The notes below the pieces were generated by a model. That model was not told where the DNA came from, ran no database searches, and worked only from the letters and a program-made list of their open reading frames with translations. From NCBI GenBank assembly GCA_029256575.1, contig JAQSXR010000033.1:1-37700 (forward strand): a DNA stretch of 37,700 nucleotides. Direction: 5' to 3'. Source of the DNA: Clostridiales bacterium (lineage in GTDB: Bacteria; Bacillota; Clostridia; Lachnospirales; JAQSXR01). Positions 1-7,911 of the stretch are shown one piece after another. The translations under genes were made by a program, and so were the position numbers. Numbering within the stretch: position 1 is the first letter of the stretch; each line of letters begins with the position of its first letter.

Positions 1-405
1 TTCACTTCTAACTGTAATTTCCAAAGCTGACTTAATTATTTGTTCAATTGCTGCGATTAGATGGTTATTCAAATCTTCTAAATGGGACTTTCTTATAAAG
101 CAAAATGGTCGATATTCAAAAGAATCATACACTAAATCATCTCTATTGGTTATGAATATTAAAAGAGGTAGTTTCTTCCCTTTTTCGCTCATTTTTCTTG
201 CGATTGCAAACCCATCACAATCTGGCACCTCAATATCCAGCATTACAATCTCGACCTCATTGTTATCAACATAGTGCAATAGATCGATTCCACTTGAAAA
301 GGTATTAATTATATATGATGTATCAATAGCATGTAGATTACTATTTATTTGCTTTTCTATTTTTTTTAACATGATTTCTTCATCATCACAAATACATATT
401 TGCAC
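1..405 (-). CDS. LytTR-type response regulator, second copy (partial, runs off the window)
   Basis: Only the receiver domain and the first residues of the linker are present (135 codons). Acidic residues D7-D8, the phospho-acceptor D57 in the motif MLDIEVP, and K106 in FIRKSH are in place for a CheY-like receiver. The sequence is nearly collinear with the complete regulator at 2707-3405 (for example ITNRDDLVYDSFEY is identical), so the two are recent paralogues and this one should also end in a LytTR DNA-binding domain beyond position 1. I chose the GTG at 403-405 because an AGGGGGTG ribosome site lies just upstream and the first residues then match the paralogue (QICICDDE). It follows the agrD-like gene and a long hairpin, so it probably opens or continues a second agr-type operon. 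Confidence 0.85.
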   Translation of the reverse strand, partial: MQICICDDEEIMLKKIEKQINSNLHAIDTSYIINTFSSGIDLLHYVDNNEVEIVMLDIEVPDCDGFAIARKMSEKGKKLPLLIFITNRDDLVYDSFEYRPFCFIRKSHLEDLNNHLIAAIEQIIKSALEITVRSE

Positions 406-431
406 ACTTTCACCCCCTACATTATTAAGAA

Positions 432-500
432 CCAGGGGGAGCATTATGATTGGCACACGGCAGTCTTTTCAGCCGTATGCCAATCAAAACGTCCCCCTGG
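432..500 (-). promoter_or_regulatory. Two-part long hairpin between agrD-like gene and second regulator
   Basis: Outer arms of 9 bp (432-440 with 492-500, ccaggggga/tccccctgg) enclose inner arms of 14 bp (448-461 with 472-485, one mismatch). There is no U-tract after it, so it is not a textbook terminator. The C-run of one outer arm could instead pair with the G-rich ribosome site of the next gene (411-418), so it might act as a translational or attenuation switch. The pairing is seen; the function is inferred. Confidence 0.6.
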
Positions 501-603
501 CTCCTTTTTATTATCTGTTCTCTTAACTTAGGCTTCCCCCCAAAGAAAAGATAGCAGATAAATTAACTATATACGTACACTCATACTCCACTTATTTCTT
601 TTA

Positions 604-732
604 CTATTTTACTTTTTTAACTGGTTCTTTTGGTTGATAAGCTCCCCACAATGATGGAGTTCCCGCTCCTACCTTAGCAGCTTTATTCGCTACTGTAGCT
701 AATACTTTAGATACTTTACTAGTCTTTACCAT
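604..732 (-). CDS. agrD: AgrD-like autoinducing peptide precursor with Ser ring residue
   Basis: A 42-residue pre-peptide with the AgrD layout: a basic amphipathic N-terminal leader (residues 1-24), a short core TPSLWGAY, and a charged proline-rich tail QPKEPVKK. In this family an AgrB protease removes the tail and closes a five- to six-residue ring from a Cys (thiolactone) or, more rarely, a Ser (lactone). There is no Cys in this peptide; Ser27 sits where the ring residue is expected, so a lactone is predicted. The start ATG (730-732) has a strong AAAGGAGC site 8 bases upstream. It lies 51 bases after the AgrB-like gene and shares its promoter region. Confidence 0.8.
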   Translation of the reverse strand: MVKTSKVSKVLATVANKAAKVGAGTPSLWGAYQPKEPVKKVK

Positions 733-783
733 TACTTTCAGCTCCTTTCATCATCCCAATTAACATTAATATAATAACTTCCA

Positions 784-1251
784 TTAATGTATATCAACGG
801 CATAGATTATACTTGCTATTAATTTATATCTTCTCTTGTGTTGTGTTTCAATCTTCTTATTATCATTTTTAATTGGTGCCGCCCCTACGATGATAATAGC
901 TCCTATCAAATATCCTATAAAATATATAGGTACAGTAAATCTTGCTAGATTTACTAATAATACTTGTGTTGCAAATAATACTATAGTAGTTGTATTGCAT
1001 CTAATATATGTATTTGCATGATATCCACCTGTATACATACGCAAAGGGATAAAAATAACCAGAAAAATTATTGCTTGAACCATAGCACCAAAAATCAATC
1101 CAATTGTCAGTACCGATACTATTCCAAATAACGATGATAATACTATTTCTATACCATATCTATAAACATCTATTTCCTCGTTATCAATAATACCTTTTTC
1201 ACTCCATTTAGAACTAATCTTTTCTGATACATATGCTAACACTTTTCTCAC
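784..1251 (-). CDS. agrB: AgrB-like peptide-processing membrane protease, probably 3'-truncated
   Basis: AgrB is a membrane cysteine protease that cleaves AgrD and forms the (thio)lactone. The family signature is present: RMYTGGYHAN with catalytic His78, and Cys85 seven residues on, at positions like those of known AgrB (H77/C84). Several hydrophobic segments are visible. At 155 residues it is short for the family (about 190-210). It stops shortly after the conserved KRRYKLIAS segment, where the last membrane helices should follow. A hydrophobic stretch resembling the missing C-terminal helix (LMEVIILMLIGMMKG) is readable in another frame just before and over the agrD start, which suggests an internal deletion with frameshift. 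The listed start is a GTG almost abutting the AAGGA site; the GTG at 1240-1242 has better spacing and would give 152 residues. Confidence 0.75.
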   Translation of the reverse strand: MRKVLAYVSEKISSKWSEKGIIDNEEIDVYRYGIEIVLSSLFGIVSVLTIGLIFGAMVQAIIFLVIFIPLRMYTGGYHANTYIRCNTTTIVLFATQVLLVNLARFTVPIYFIGYLIGAIIIVGAAPIKNDNKKIETQHKRRYKLIASIIYAVDIH

Positions 1252-1300
1252 ATCCTTGTAAAATCAATCTTTGCGCCAAGAAATTTTATAAGTAAATATA

Positions 1301-1334
1301 AAAAAAACATCTATCTTTATTATAGATGTTTTTT
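1301..1334 (-). promoter_or_regulatory. Terminator-like stem-loop in the agrBD leader
   Basis: A stem ACATCTAT/ATAGATGT flanked by A-rich and U-rich runs sits between the promoter repeats and the AgrB-like start. On the minus strand the stem is followed by eight T. It could stabilise the transcript 5' end, attenuate agrBD transcription, or terminate readthrough from the kinase gene. Confidence 0.5.
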
Positions 1335-1353
1335 CTAAAAATGCTATACCCTT

Positions 1354-1407
1354 GTCGTAATCGGTTGTTTTTTCGTCGTAATCGGTCATTTTTTTGTTAT
1401 AATCTTT
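1354..1407 (-). promoter_or_regulatory. LytTR (AgrA-like) direct-repeat promoter upstream of agrBD
   Basis: Two identical 12-base repeats (accgattacgac on the minus strand) lie at 1354-1365 and 1375-1386, exactly 21 bp apart, with a weaker third copy in the same phase at 1396-1407. Paired direct repeats two helical turns apart are the usual binding arrangement of LytTR regulators such as AgrA. A TATAGC-like -10 follows on the agrB side and no good -35 is seen, which fits an activator-dependent promoter. The same arrangement occurs at 24735-24767. Confidence 0.75.
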
Positions 1408-1409
1408 AT

Positions 1410-2699
1410 TTAAATTTTGGGAAATATCACTTGAACACAAAAATATCCTTCTTCTTCGTAAAATTGAAATAGCCCGTCATATTTGGTTATTATTTTTTCT
1501 ACACTAATCAGTCCGAATCCATGAGAAGTTTTATCGCGTTTTGTTGTTGTTAGATTTTTATTATTCATTATTACAGAATGATCAATCGAATTCTTTATAC
1601 TAATAACATGGCAACCTTGTTTTATTACTATTTCCATATCAATTTTCTTTACTATAGATTTCTTGCTTGCTTCTATCGCATTATCAAGTAGATTTCCTAT
1701 TAACCGTACGCTATCAACTGATTTCATATTCAAGTTGACATTCTTATCAATATATATTGTTGGTGTTATTCCGTATCTTAAGGCTTCATCGCATTTACTG
1801 TTTATTATAAAAGCCATACTAGTATCAATCATTCCCACATACATTTTTTTCGATGGAATGCTTTGAAATAATTCATCCATATAAATCTTTGCCCCGGATA
1901 TATCATTTGTCTCCAAATATTCCTGTATGCATAAACATTGATTTTTAAAATCATGCCTTAATAACTGGTTTGCCATATACATATCTTCAAGTTCTTTATA
2001 GAATTTTTCCTCGTAGGCTCTTTTTTGAAGTTCTAATACATAATTCGTTTCCTTTTCTTTCGCCTCAGTAATAACAAAAAGCATATAGTAGATTAAAATA
2101 TTAATAACAATAACACCTACTACTGCTACCATTACGTATCCTAATATATTTTTAATATCATAAACTAACCCGATTCTCATGATTACAGTAAGAATAGCAA
2201 TACTGATAACCGGAAAAATGATTGTGGTTAGAGCTTCTAATACCGAAAACTTCTGTCTCTTAATCGTATATTTGGTAATAATAAATACCATAAAACTGTT
2301 AAAGAGCTTGCAGGATACTAATACCAGAAGCCTAATTGCTCCTGTCCCTGTAATTAATTCGAATATACTTTTATCAAAAATCAAGCTATATAGTACAAAA
2401 ACATTAGTTGTTATCATCGCTAAATATAATCCATATAAAATTGCAGGAAGAATTCTATGTATCACATTATTTTCTTTAAAACTTAAACCAAAAAGTATCA
2501 ATACAAGTATAACTAAGAACATCTGTACTTCACTAAAATGTATGTACATATCAAATATCGTTGTAATAAATGCAACTAAAAACATTACTCCATATGATAA
2601 TTTACTATCACTCCATTTTCTATTATTAAACTTTAGAACAAAAAATGTTCCAAGCCAAGAATCAAACAATGTAGTTAATAACTCTATCGCTGTCCACAT
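1410..2699 (-). CDS. agrC: AgrC-type sensor histidine kinase (GHKL)
   Basis: A 429-residue membrane sensor kinase. The first ~210 residues form about six hydrophobic helices (the peptide-sensing domain). After a coiled region comes the phospho-acceptor box RHDFKN with His249, then the N-box GNLLDNAIEAS (near 335-345) and the glycine box HGFGLISV (near 393-400) of a GHKL ATPase. This is the AgrC/ComD (HPK10) architecture. It is expected to autophosphorylate on binding the peptide made from the AgrD-like precursor and to pass phosphate to the adjacent regulator. The start overlaps regulatory context: the ribosome site AGGTGAGGAT lies over the stop codon of the regulator gene 7 bases upstream, so the two genes are translationally coupled. 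Confidence 0.9.
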   Translation of the reverse strand: MWTAIELLTTLFDSWLGTFFVLKFNNRKWSDSKLSYGVMFLVAFITTIFDMYIHFSEVQMFLVILVLILFGLSFKENNVIHRILPAILYGLYLAMITTNVFVLYSLIFDKSIFELITGTGAIRLLVLVSCKLFNSFMVFIITKYTIKRQKFSVLEALTTIIFPVISIAILTVIMRIGLVYDIKNILGYVMVAVVGVIVINILIYYMLFVITEAKEKETNYVLELQKRAYEEKFYKELEDMYMANQLLRHDFKNQCLCIQEYLETNDISGAKIYMDELFQSIPSKKMYVGMIDTSMAFIINSKCDEALRYGITPTIYIDKNVNLNMKSVDSVRLIGNLLDNAIEASKKSIVKKIDMEIVIKQGCHVISIKNSIDHSVIMNNKNLTTTKRDKTSHGFGLISVEKIITKYDGLFQFYEEEGYFCVQVIFPKI

Positions 2700-2706
2700 A
2701 TTATCC

Positions 2707-3405
2707 TCACCTCATAAGTAGTTTATATTTATCCATTGTTTCTTTTCGCCTTCTTCGGCTTACCGATAAAACTTTTCCGTTTTTTAATACTATATTATTT
2801 TGTTTTATAAAGGATATATGGCTAAAGTTAACAATGCATCCTTCATTTATACGTATAAATCTATCTTCTCCAAAATCCTTCTCAAAATCGCTCACTGTTT
2901 GATAAACCATATGTACTTCTTTTTCTGTTGATATTGCAATCATCCTTCCTTGCCTTTCAATATACAAAATATCATTTATTAGGATTGTTACGATACCAGC
3001 TTCTACTTTTACGGTTATTTCTACGGCTGATCTTCTAATTTCATTAATTGCTGTTAATAGGTGGTTTTCCAACTCCTCCAAATGAGATTTTCTTATAAAA
3101 CGAAAGGGACTATATTCAAAAGAATCATATACTAGATCATCTCTGTTGGTAATAAAGATTAATACTAGAGGCTTCTGCCTGTTTTCTCTCATTTTTTTCG
3201 CTACAGTAAACCCATCCATTTCAGGCATTTCAATATCTAATAAAATAATATCAACATTATTATTTTCTACATAATGTAATAAATCAGATCCTTTACAAAA
3301 TGTATTTACTATAGCTGTTGTTTCAATATTCTTTAGCGTATTATTAACCTGATTGTGAATTTTTTTTAGCATTACTTGTTCATCATCACAAATACATATC
3401 TGCAT
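2707..3405 (-). CDS. agrA: LytTR response regulator (AgrA-like)
   Basis: A 232-residue two-domain regulator. Residues 1-~125 are a receiver with D8/D9, phospho-acceptor D57 (LLDIEMPEMDG) and K106; residues ~130-232 are a LytTR DNA-binding domain (DILYIERQGR, the FIRINEGCIVN segment, and a basic end with SRRRRKETM). LytTR proteins bind paired direct repeats about 21 bp apart, which matches the repeats before agrBD and before the lipoprotein at 24.6 kb. It is first in an operon with the kinase. A second copy begins at 405. Order regulator-kinase-B-D differs from the staphylococcal B-D-C-A order. Confidence 0.9.
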   Translation of the reverse strand: MQICICDDEQVMLKKIHNQVNNTLKNIETTAIVNTFCKGSDLLHYVENNNVDIILLDIEMPEMDGFTVAKKMRENRQKPLVLIFITNRDDLVYDSFEYSPFRFIRKSHLEELENHLLTAINEIRRSAVEITVKVEAGIVTILINDILYIERQGRMIAISTEKEVHMVYQTVSDFEKDFGEDRFIRINEGCIVNFSHISFIKQNNIVLKNGKVLSVSRRRRKETMDKYKLLMR

Positions 3406-3611
3406 TCTCTTACCTCATAAAGTATTTTTGTATTTATCATAATTCTTGTTTAAATGACATTATATTCTAAAATTATACCATACTTATTCCAATTATCCCA
3501 TATGTTTTCAGTATCGTAGATCAAAATTTTAAATAATAATTTGAATATGAACTATGTTATGAAAATATTTCTTCCCTAATAGCGCTTGCTTATTACTTTC
3601 ATTAATCAAGC

Positions 3612-3696
3612 ACCGTCCCCATTGTATCAAAGTGATATAAAAAGAACCGTCCCCATTGTATCAATATGATACAAAAAGAACCGTCCCCATTGTTCA
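3612..3696. repeat. Three tandem 34-bp units with a GTCCCC core (REP-like)
   Basis: The core accgtccccattgt starts at 3612, 3646 and 3680, an exact 34-bp spacing. Between cores are A/T-rich linkers with short dyads (ttgtatcaatatgatacaa). Read on the minus strand each unit contains ATGGGGACGGT flanked by complementary GATACAA/TTGTATC arms, so each can fold into a hairpin. From memory, similar GGGGACGGTTC palindromes are dispersed in many genomes and associated with Y1 (REP-associated) transposases; none is in this window. The array fills most of the 299-base gap between the MetH stop and the regulator start; the rest shows nothing I can assign. Confidence 0.75.
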
Positions 3697-3704
3697 CCCA
3701 ATGT

Positions 3705-6077
3705 TTATATTAATCTTTTTACTAATTTCACTGCATCAGCGGCATCGCTTGAATAGCCGTCAGCACCTATTTCATCTGCAAAGCTTTGTGTAATAACTGC
3801 TCCGCCTATTATTACTTTTGCTTTTAGTTTGGCTTTTTTAACTTCGTTTACAACTTGTTTCATTTCCATCATTGTCGTTGTCATCAATGCAGATAAGCCT
3901 ATTATGTCTGCATTATGTTCTATGGCAGTTTCTATTATCTTTTGTGTTGATACGTCTTTTCCAAGGTCTATTACATTATATCCATAGTTTTTAAGCATTA
4001 GGACTACTAGATTTTTGCCTATGTCGTGAATGTCGCCTTTTACGGTTGCCATTACTACCGTTTTCTTTTCCTTGGTATCGCTTGTTATTTCTAACATTGG
4101 TTCAAGGTACTCGATTCCCATCTTCATTGTTTCCGCGCTTGATATAAGCTGTGGTAGGAAGTAGGTCTTTTTATCAAATAGGATTCCTACCTCATTGATT
4201 GCTGGGATTAGATGTTCGTTTATTATTTCGCTTGGCTTTTCACCATTTTGTAAGGCATCTTTTATTAGTTCTATTATATTTTTCTTTCCTTTAAGGACTG
4301 CTTCAAATATTGGATTTACGACTGTCTCAACTTCATCGTTTTTATTGTTTGCTTTATTTATATATCGAATGCTTGCGTTTTTCTTGTTTTTTAGTATATC
4401 GGATGCAAAGGCACTCATAACTAGAATTTCTTGGGATGGGTTTGCAATTGCCATAGTAAGTCCATCGTGTATTGCCATACTTAGAAAGCTGCTATTAATA
4501 TAGGTTCTTTCTGGGAGCCCAAATGATATATTCGATAAGCCAACTACAGTTGCAATACCAAGTACTTCTTTGCAGTATTTAATTGTTTGTAGTGTCTCAA
4601 CTGCTGCATTTTTATTTGCTCCTACTGTTGTTACTAGTCCGTCCACTACCACATCTTTATTGGTAAAACCAAATTTATATGCTTTTTGTAAAACAGCATT
4701 TATTATTTCTTTCTTTTCTTCTAAGCTTTTTGGTAATCCGTTATCGGATAAAGGAAGTAGTATAAACATTGCACCATATTTAGCTGCGATAGGAAGTAGT
4801 TTCTCTATTTTTTCTGATTCAAAAGAAATTGAATTGAGTAACGCTCGTCCAGGATATATTCGAAGTGCTGCTTCAATCACATCAACATAACTTGAATCAA
4901 TACATAGTGGTATATTAACTGATGTTGATAAATTTGTTATGGCTTTTAGCATTGTTTCTTTTTCATCAATACCATTCATACCCATATTCACATCAAGAAT
5001 ATTAGCACCATTTTCAACTTGTTCTTTTGCCATTTGTAGTACAAGTTCAAACTTGTCTTCTCTTAATTCTGCTTGTAATGATTTCTTCCCGGTTGGGTTA
5101 ATTCGTTCACCAATTATTAGAAAACGTCCATCTACATCTATTTGTGTTATATCTGTTTCAGAGGATAAATATCCTTTGGATTGTTCGAATGGTTGAATCG
5201 GTTTCATTCCTAATATTTTATCTTTCGTTGCTTTCATATGTCTAGGTGTAGTTCCGCAACATCCACCAATCATATTAGCACCAGCAAGTACAAGTTCCCT
5301 TGCTGCTTCAGCAAACTCAGATTCCGACATATCATAAATCGTTTTTTCACCATCAAGAGTTGGCATTCCAGCATTCGGTTTTGCAAATATCGGAACTTTT
5401 GCGTACTCTTTCATAGCTTTTATAATTGGTATCATTTGAGTTGGCCCTGTCGAACAATTGGTTCCGATTGCATCTACTCCAAGGGCTTGCAATACTATAA
5501 CGGTGGCTTCAGGAGTAGATCCATATAATGTCCTACCCGTTTCTTCAAACGTTAAACTTGCCATAATAGGTAAATCACACGTTTCCTTTATTGCAAGAAC
5601 TGCTGCTCTTGTTTCTTGTAAGCTCATCATTGTCTCAACAACGAATAAGTCAACTCCAGCTTTAATAAGTATCGATACTTGTTCTTTGTAAATAGTTACA
5701 AGTTCTTCAAATTCCATTTTACCGGAGGGCTTCAGTTGCTCTCCTGTAAGTGTTAGGTCTCCAGCAACATATGCTTTATTGTTCGCAGCTCTCTTTGATA
5801 ACTCAACTAACTTCGTATTTATTTCTTCGATTCTATTTTCTAATCCATATTCTCCAAGCTTTATTCGATTTCCAGTAAAAGTTGGTGCATATATAATATT
5901 ACTACCTGCTGCCACATATGCTTCTTGGAGTTCAAGTATTGCCTCTTCGTTACCTAGAATCCATTCTTCTGGGCATACTCCGATTGGCATACCAGCATCT
6001 TGCAAGTTCGTTCCGGTTGCTCCATCAAGCATTACGATACCTGATCTTAATAGCTCTCTAAATTTCTCTCTCGTCAT
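3705..6077 (-). CDS. metH: Cobalamin-dependent methionine synthase lacking the activation domain
   Basis: A 790-residue MetH that transfers a methyl group from methyl-THF via cobalamin to homocysteine. Domain order: homocysteine/zinc domain (residues ~1-300; DGATGTNLQ, zinc ligands C208 and C273-C274 in GGCCGTTPRH), pterin-binding domain (~315-580; IGERINPTGKK), cobalamin cap (~600-670) and B12-binding domain (~675-790; GDIHDIGKN with cobalt-ligating His684). Full-length enterobacterial MetH is about 1,230 residues; the C-terminal AdoMet activation domain is absent here, as in many Clostridia. It overlaps the preceding gene by 4 bases (ATGA). The upstream gene at 7912-9705 carries an activation-like domain and probably reactivates it. 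Confidence 0.93.
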   Translation of the reverse strand: MTREKFRELLRSGIVMLDGATGTNLQDAGMPIGVCPEEWILGNEEAILELQEAYVAAGSNIIYAPTFTGNRIKLGEYGLENRIEEINTKLVELSKRAANNKAYVAGDLTLTGEQLKPSGKMEFEELVTIYKEQVSILIKAGVDLFVVETMMSLQETRAAVLAIKETCDLPIMASLTFEETGRTLYGSTPEATVIVLQALGVDAIGTNCSTGPTQMIPIIKAMKEYAKVPIFAKPNAGMPTLDGEKTIYDMSESEFAEAARELVLAGANMIGGCCGTTPRHMKATKDKILGMKPIQPFEQSKGYLSSETDITQIDVDGRFLIIGERINPTGKKSLQAELREDKFELVLQMAKEQVENGANILDVNMGMNGIDEKETMLKAITNLSTSVNIPLCIDSSYVDVIEAALRIYPGRALLNSISFESEKIEKLLPIAAKYGAMFILLPLSDNGLPKSLEEKKEIINAVLQKAYKFGFTNKDVVVDGLVTTVGANKNAAVETLQTIKYCKEVLGIATVVGLSNISFGLPERTYINSSFLSMAIHDGLTMAIANPSQEILVMSAFASDILKNKKNASIRYINKANNKNDEVETVVNPIFEAVLKGKKNIIELIKDALQNGEKPSEIINEHLIPAINEVGILFDKKTYFLPQLISSAETMKMGIEYLEPMLEITSDTKEKKTVVMATVKGDIHDIGKNLVVLMLKNYGYNVIDLGKDVSTQKIIETAIEHNADIIGLSALMTTTMMEMKQVVNEVKKAKLKAKVIIGGAVITQSFADEIGADGYSSDAADAVKLVKRLI

Positions 6078-7864
6078 CCTATCACCTCAGATTTCAGCAT
6101 TTGCAATATTCTTGATATTATGTATACCCGATTAAAAGGTACCATAAAGTAATATCCGTCTACGATTTTATCTATCTTCTTAATAACTTCAAGTGCTACT
6201 TCTTCACCAACTTTTTCTCCATCTTCGCGGCTAACTACCTTCTCAAATCGTTCCATTATATCGCTTGGTATATTAATACCAGGAATCTCATTATCCATAA
6301 ATCTAGCATTCTTATAGCTAACAATTGGCATTATTCCTGCCAATATCTTTGCTCCTGTTTCTTTCTTTATTAACTTAAGATTTTCAATTGCTCTGTCTTC
6401 AAAAATAGGTTGTGTTAAGAAAAATTTTGCTCCTGCCTCCATCTTTCTTATTGTCTTCTTAATCTCAGCCTCAATACCCTTCTTACCAGCATCGATAGCT
6501 CCACCAAAGCATATTGGCATGCTTTGAAAATTCTCAATATTCATCTCGTGAACTAATTTCATAAGTTGTACGGAATTCATATTAAAAACACCTTTTATTT
6601 CATCCCTATTTCCTGCAGGAACCGTGTCCCCTGTAACAAACAACATATTGTTTATTCCTTGGATATTTGCTCCGAGGAGCTGTGCTTTAATTGCAATGAT
6701 ATTCTTATCTCTGCAACACATATGAGGCATAACCGGTATATTTACCATTTGTTTTATCTTAGAAGCCATTAAAATTGAATCAACTCTTGGTTTTCCAAGT
6801 GGAGAATCTGCTATTGTAATAACATCAACGCCCTTTTCTTTAAGTACATAGGAATCTTCAATTAATTTATCATAATTCGTGTCATAAGGTGGATCTAGTT
6901 CAACTGCAATTACCTTTTCACCTTTTTCCAATTTTGAAAATAATTCATTGTTACTATAATCTATATTAACATTAATATTATTATCATCCTTATTGTAATT
7001 ATTTTGTAATGCCCTTTCCTTTGGCAAGGATTCTTTTAGTGCTTCAATATGCTTTGGTGTTGTTCCACAACATCCCCCTAATATATTTACCCCTTGTTCA
7101 TATATACTCTTCATAACATCTACAAAATATTCGACATTATCCGTATATATACTTCTACCACTTACTAATTCAGGATAACTTGCATTTGGCATTACTGTTA
7201 TTGCTTTATCATCACTCCACGATAGTTTTTTGATAATTTTATTTAAATGGGTAGCACTTACTCCACAATTAAGTCCGTAAGCATCAATCTCTGGTATCGA
7301 ATTCAAAGAATGAAACAACCTCTTTGCGCTAACCCCATACTTAGTAAATCCATATGGATTTAGGCTAAACTGAGTGATTATATAAGCATCCGTTCGACTC
7401 TTTATATATTTTACTAATGGTTCAATATATTTTAATGAACTAAAGGTTTCAAAAATAAATACGTTAGCCCTAAGCTCAATAAAAATATTGCAAATCTCTA
7501 AATATTCTTCAAGTATATTTTCTTCCGTATCGAAAGCACTCTCCGTTATTGGTCCAATATCAGCAGCAACCCATACTTTATCACTAGCTTGATTTGCTAC
7601 ATTTTTCGCTATCACAAATGCATTTTGAATTAATACCGTTAATTCCGTTAAACTTAAATTAAGTTCTCGTTTATTTGCAGCAAACGTATTGGTTCTAATA
7701 AGGTTTGCCCCCGCAGCTACATATTCTTTATGAATTTGTTCTACCATTTCTTTGTTATAAAGATTTGCTAATTCAGGTATCTCATCACTTCCAGAAAGCT
7801 TTGCATAATAAGTACCGATTGCTCCGTCTGCTATGAGTATATTGTTTTCTAAGTACTTTTTCAT
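6074..7864 (-). CDS. Bifunctional homocysteine S-methyltransferase / methylene-THF reductase
   Basis: A 596-residue protein of the YitJ type. Residues ~1-290 are a homocysteine S-methyltransferase domain with zinc ligands C200 (GLNCG) and C265-C266 (GGCCGTTPKH). Residues ~310-596 are a MetF-like flavin barrel (AVELDPPYDTN; ITIADSPLGKPR; FLTQPIFE) that reduces 5,10-methylene-THF to 5-methyl-THF. So this enzyme makes the methyl donor that MetH, encoded next with a 4-base overlap, uses. Having a second homocysteine domain beside MetH means two homocysteine-binding modules in one operon; whether the first one is catalytic cannot be told here. Ribosome site AGGAG lies upstream of the ATG at 7862-7864. 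Confidence 0.9.
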   Translation of the reverse strand: MKKYLENNILIADGAIGTYYAKLSGSDEIPELANLYNKEMVEQIHKEYVAAGANLIRTNTFAANKRELNLSLTELTVLIQNAFVIAKNVANQASDKVWVAADIGPITESAFDTEENILEEYLEICNIFIELRANVFIFETFSSLKYIEPLVKYIKSRTDAYIITQFSLNPYGFTKYGVSAKRLFHSLNSIPEIDAYGLNCGVSATHLNKIIKKLSWSDDKAITVMPNASYPELVSGRSIYTDNVEYFVDVMKSIYEQGVNILGGCCGTTPKHIEALKESLPKERALQNNYNKDDNNINVNIDYSNNELFSKLEKGEKVIAVELDPPYDTNYDKLIEDSYVLKEKGVDVITIADSPLGKPRVDSILMASKIKQMVNIPVMPHMCCRDKNIIAIKAQLLGANIQGINNMLFVTGDTVPAGNRDEIKGVFNMNSVQLMKLVHEMNIENFQSMPICFGGAIDAGKKGIEAEIKKTIRKMEAGAKFFLTQPIFEDRAIENLKLIKKETGAKILAGIMPIVSYKNARFMDNEIPGINIPSDIMERFEKVVSREDGEKVGEEVALEVIKKIDKIVDGYYFMVPFNRVYIISRILQMLKSEVIG

Positions 7865-7911
7865 GTTTTTCTCCTTTATTAATCTGAGTATATTAACGAA
7901 ATTCCAAAAGG

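Noticed and set aside
2179..2721. A 180-codon plus-strand open frame
   Set aside because: It lies wholly opposite the AgrC-type kinase, which has clear His, N and G boxes; the plus-strand product has no recognisable character or ribosome site.
3612..3696. CRISPR-like array
   Set aside because: The units are tandem copies including most of the linker; there are only three, with no unique spacers and no cas genes.
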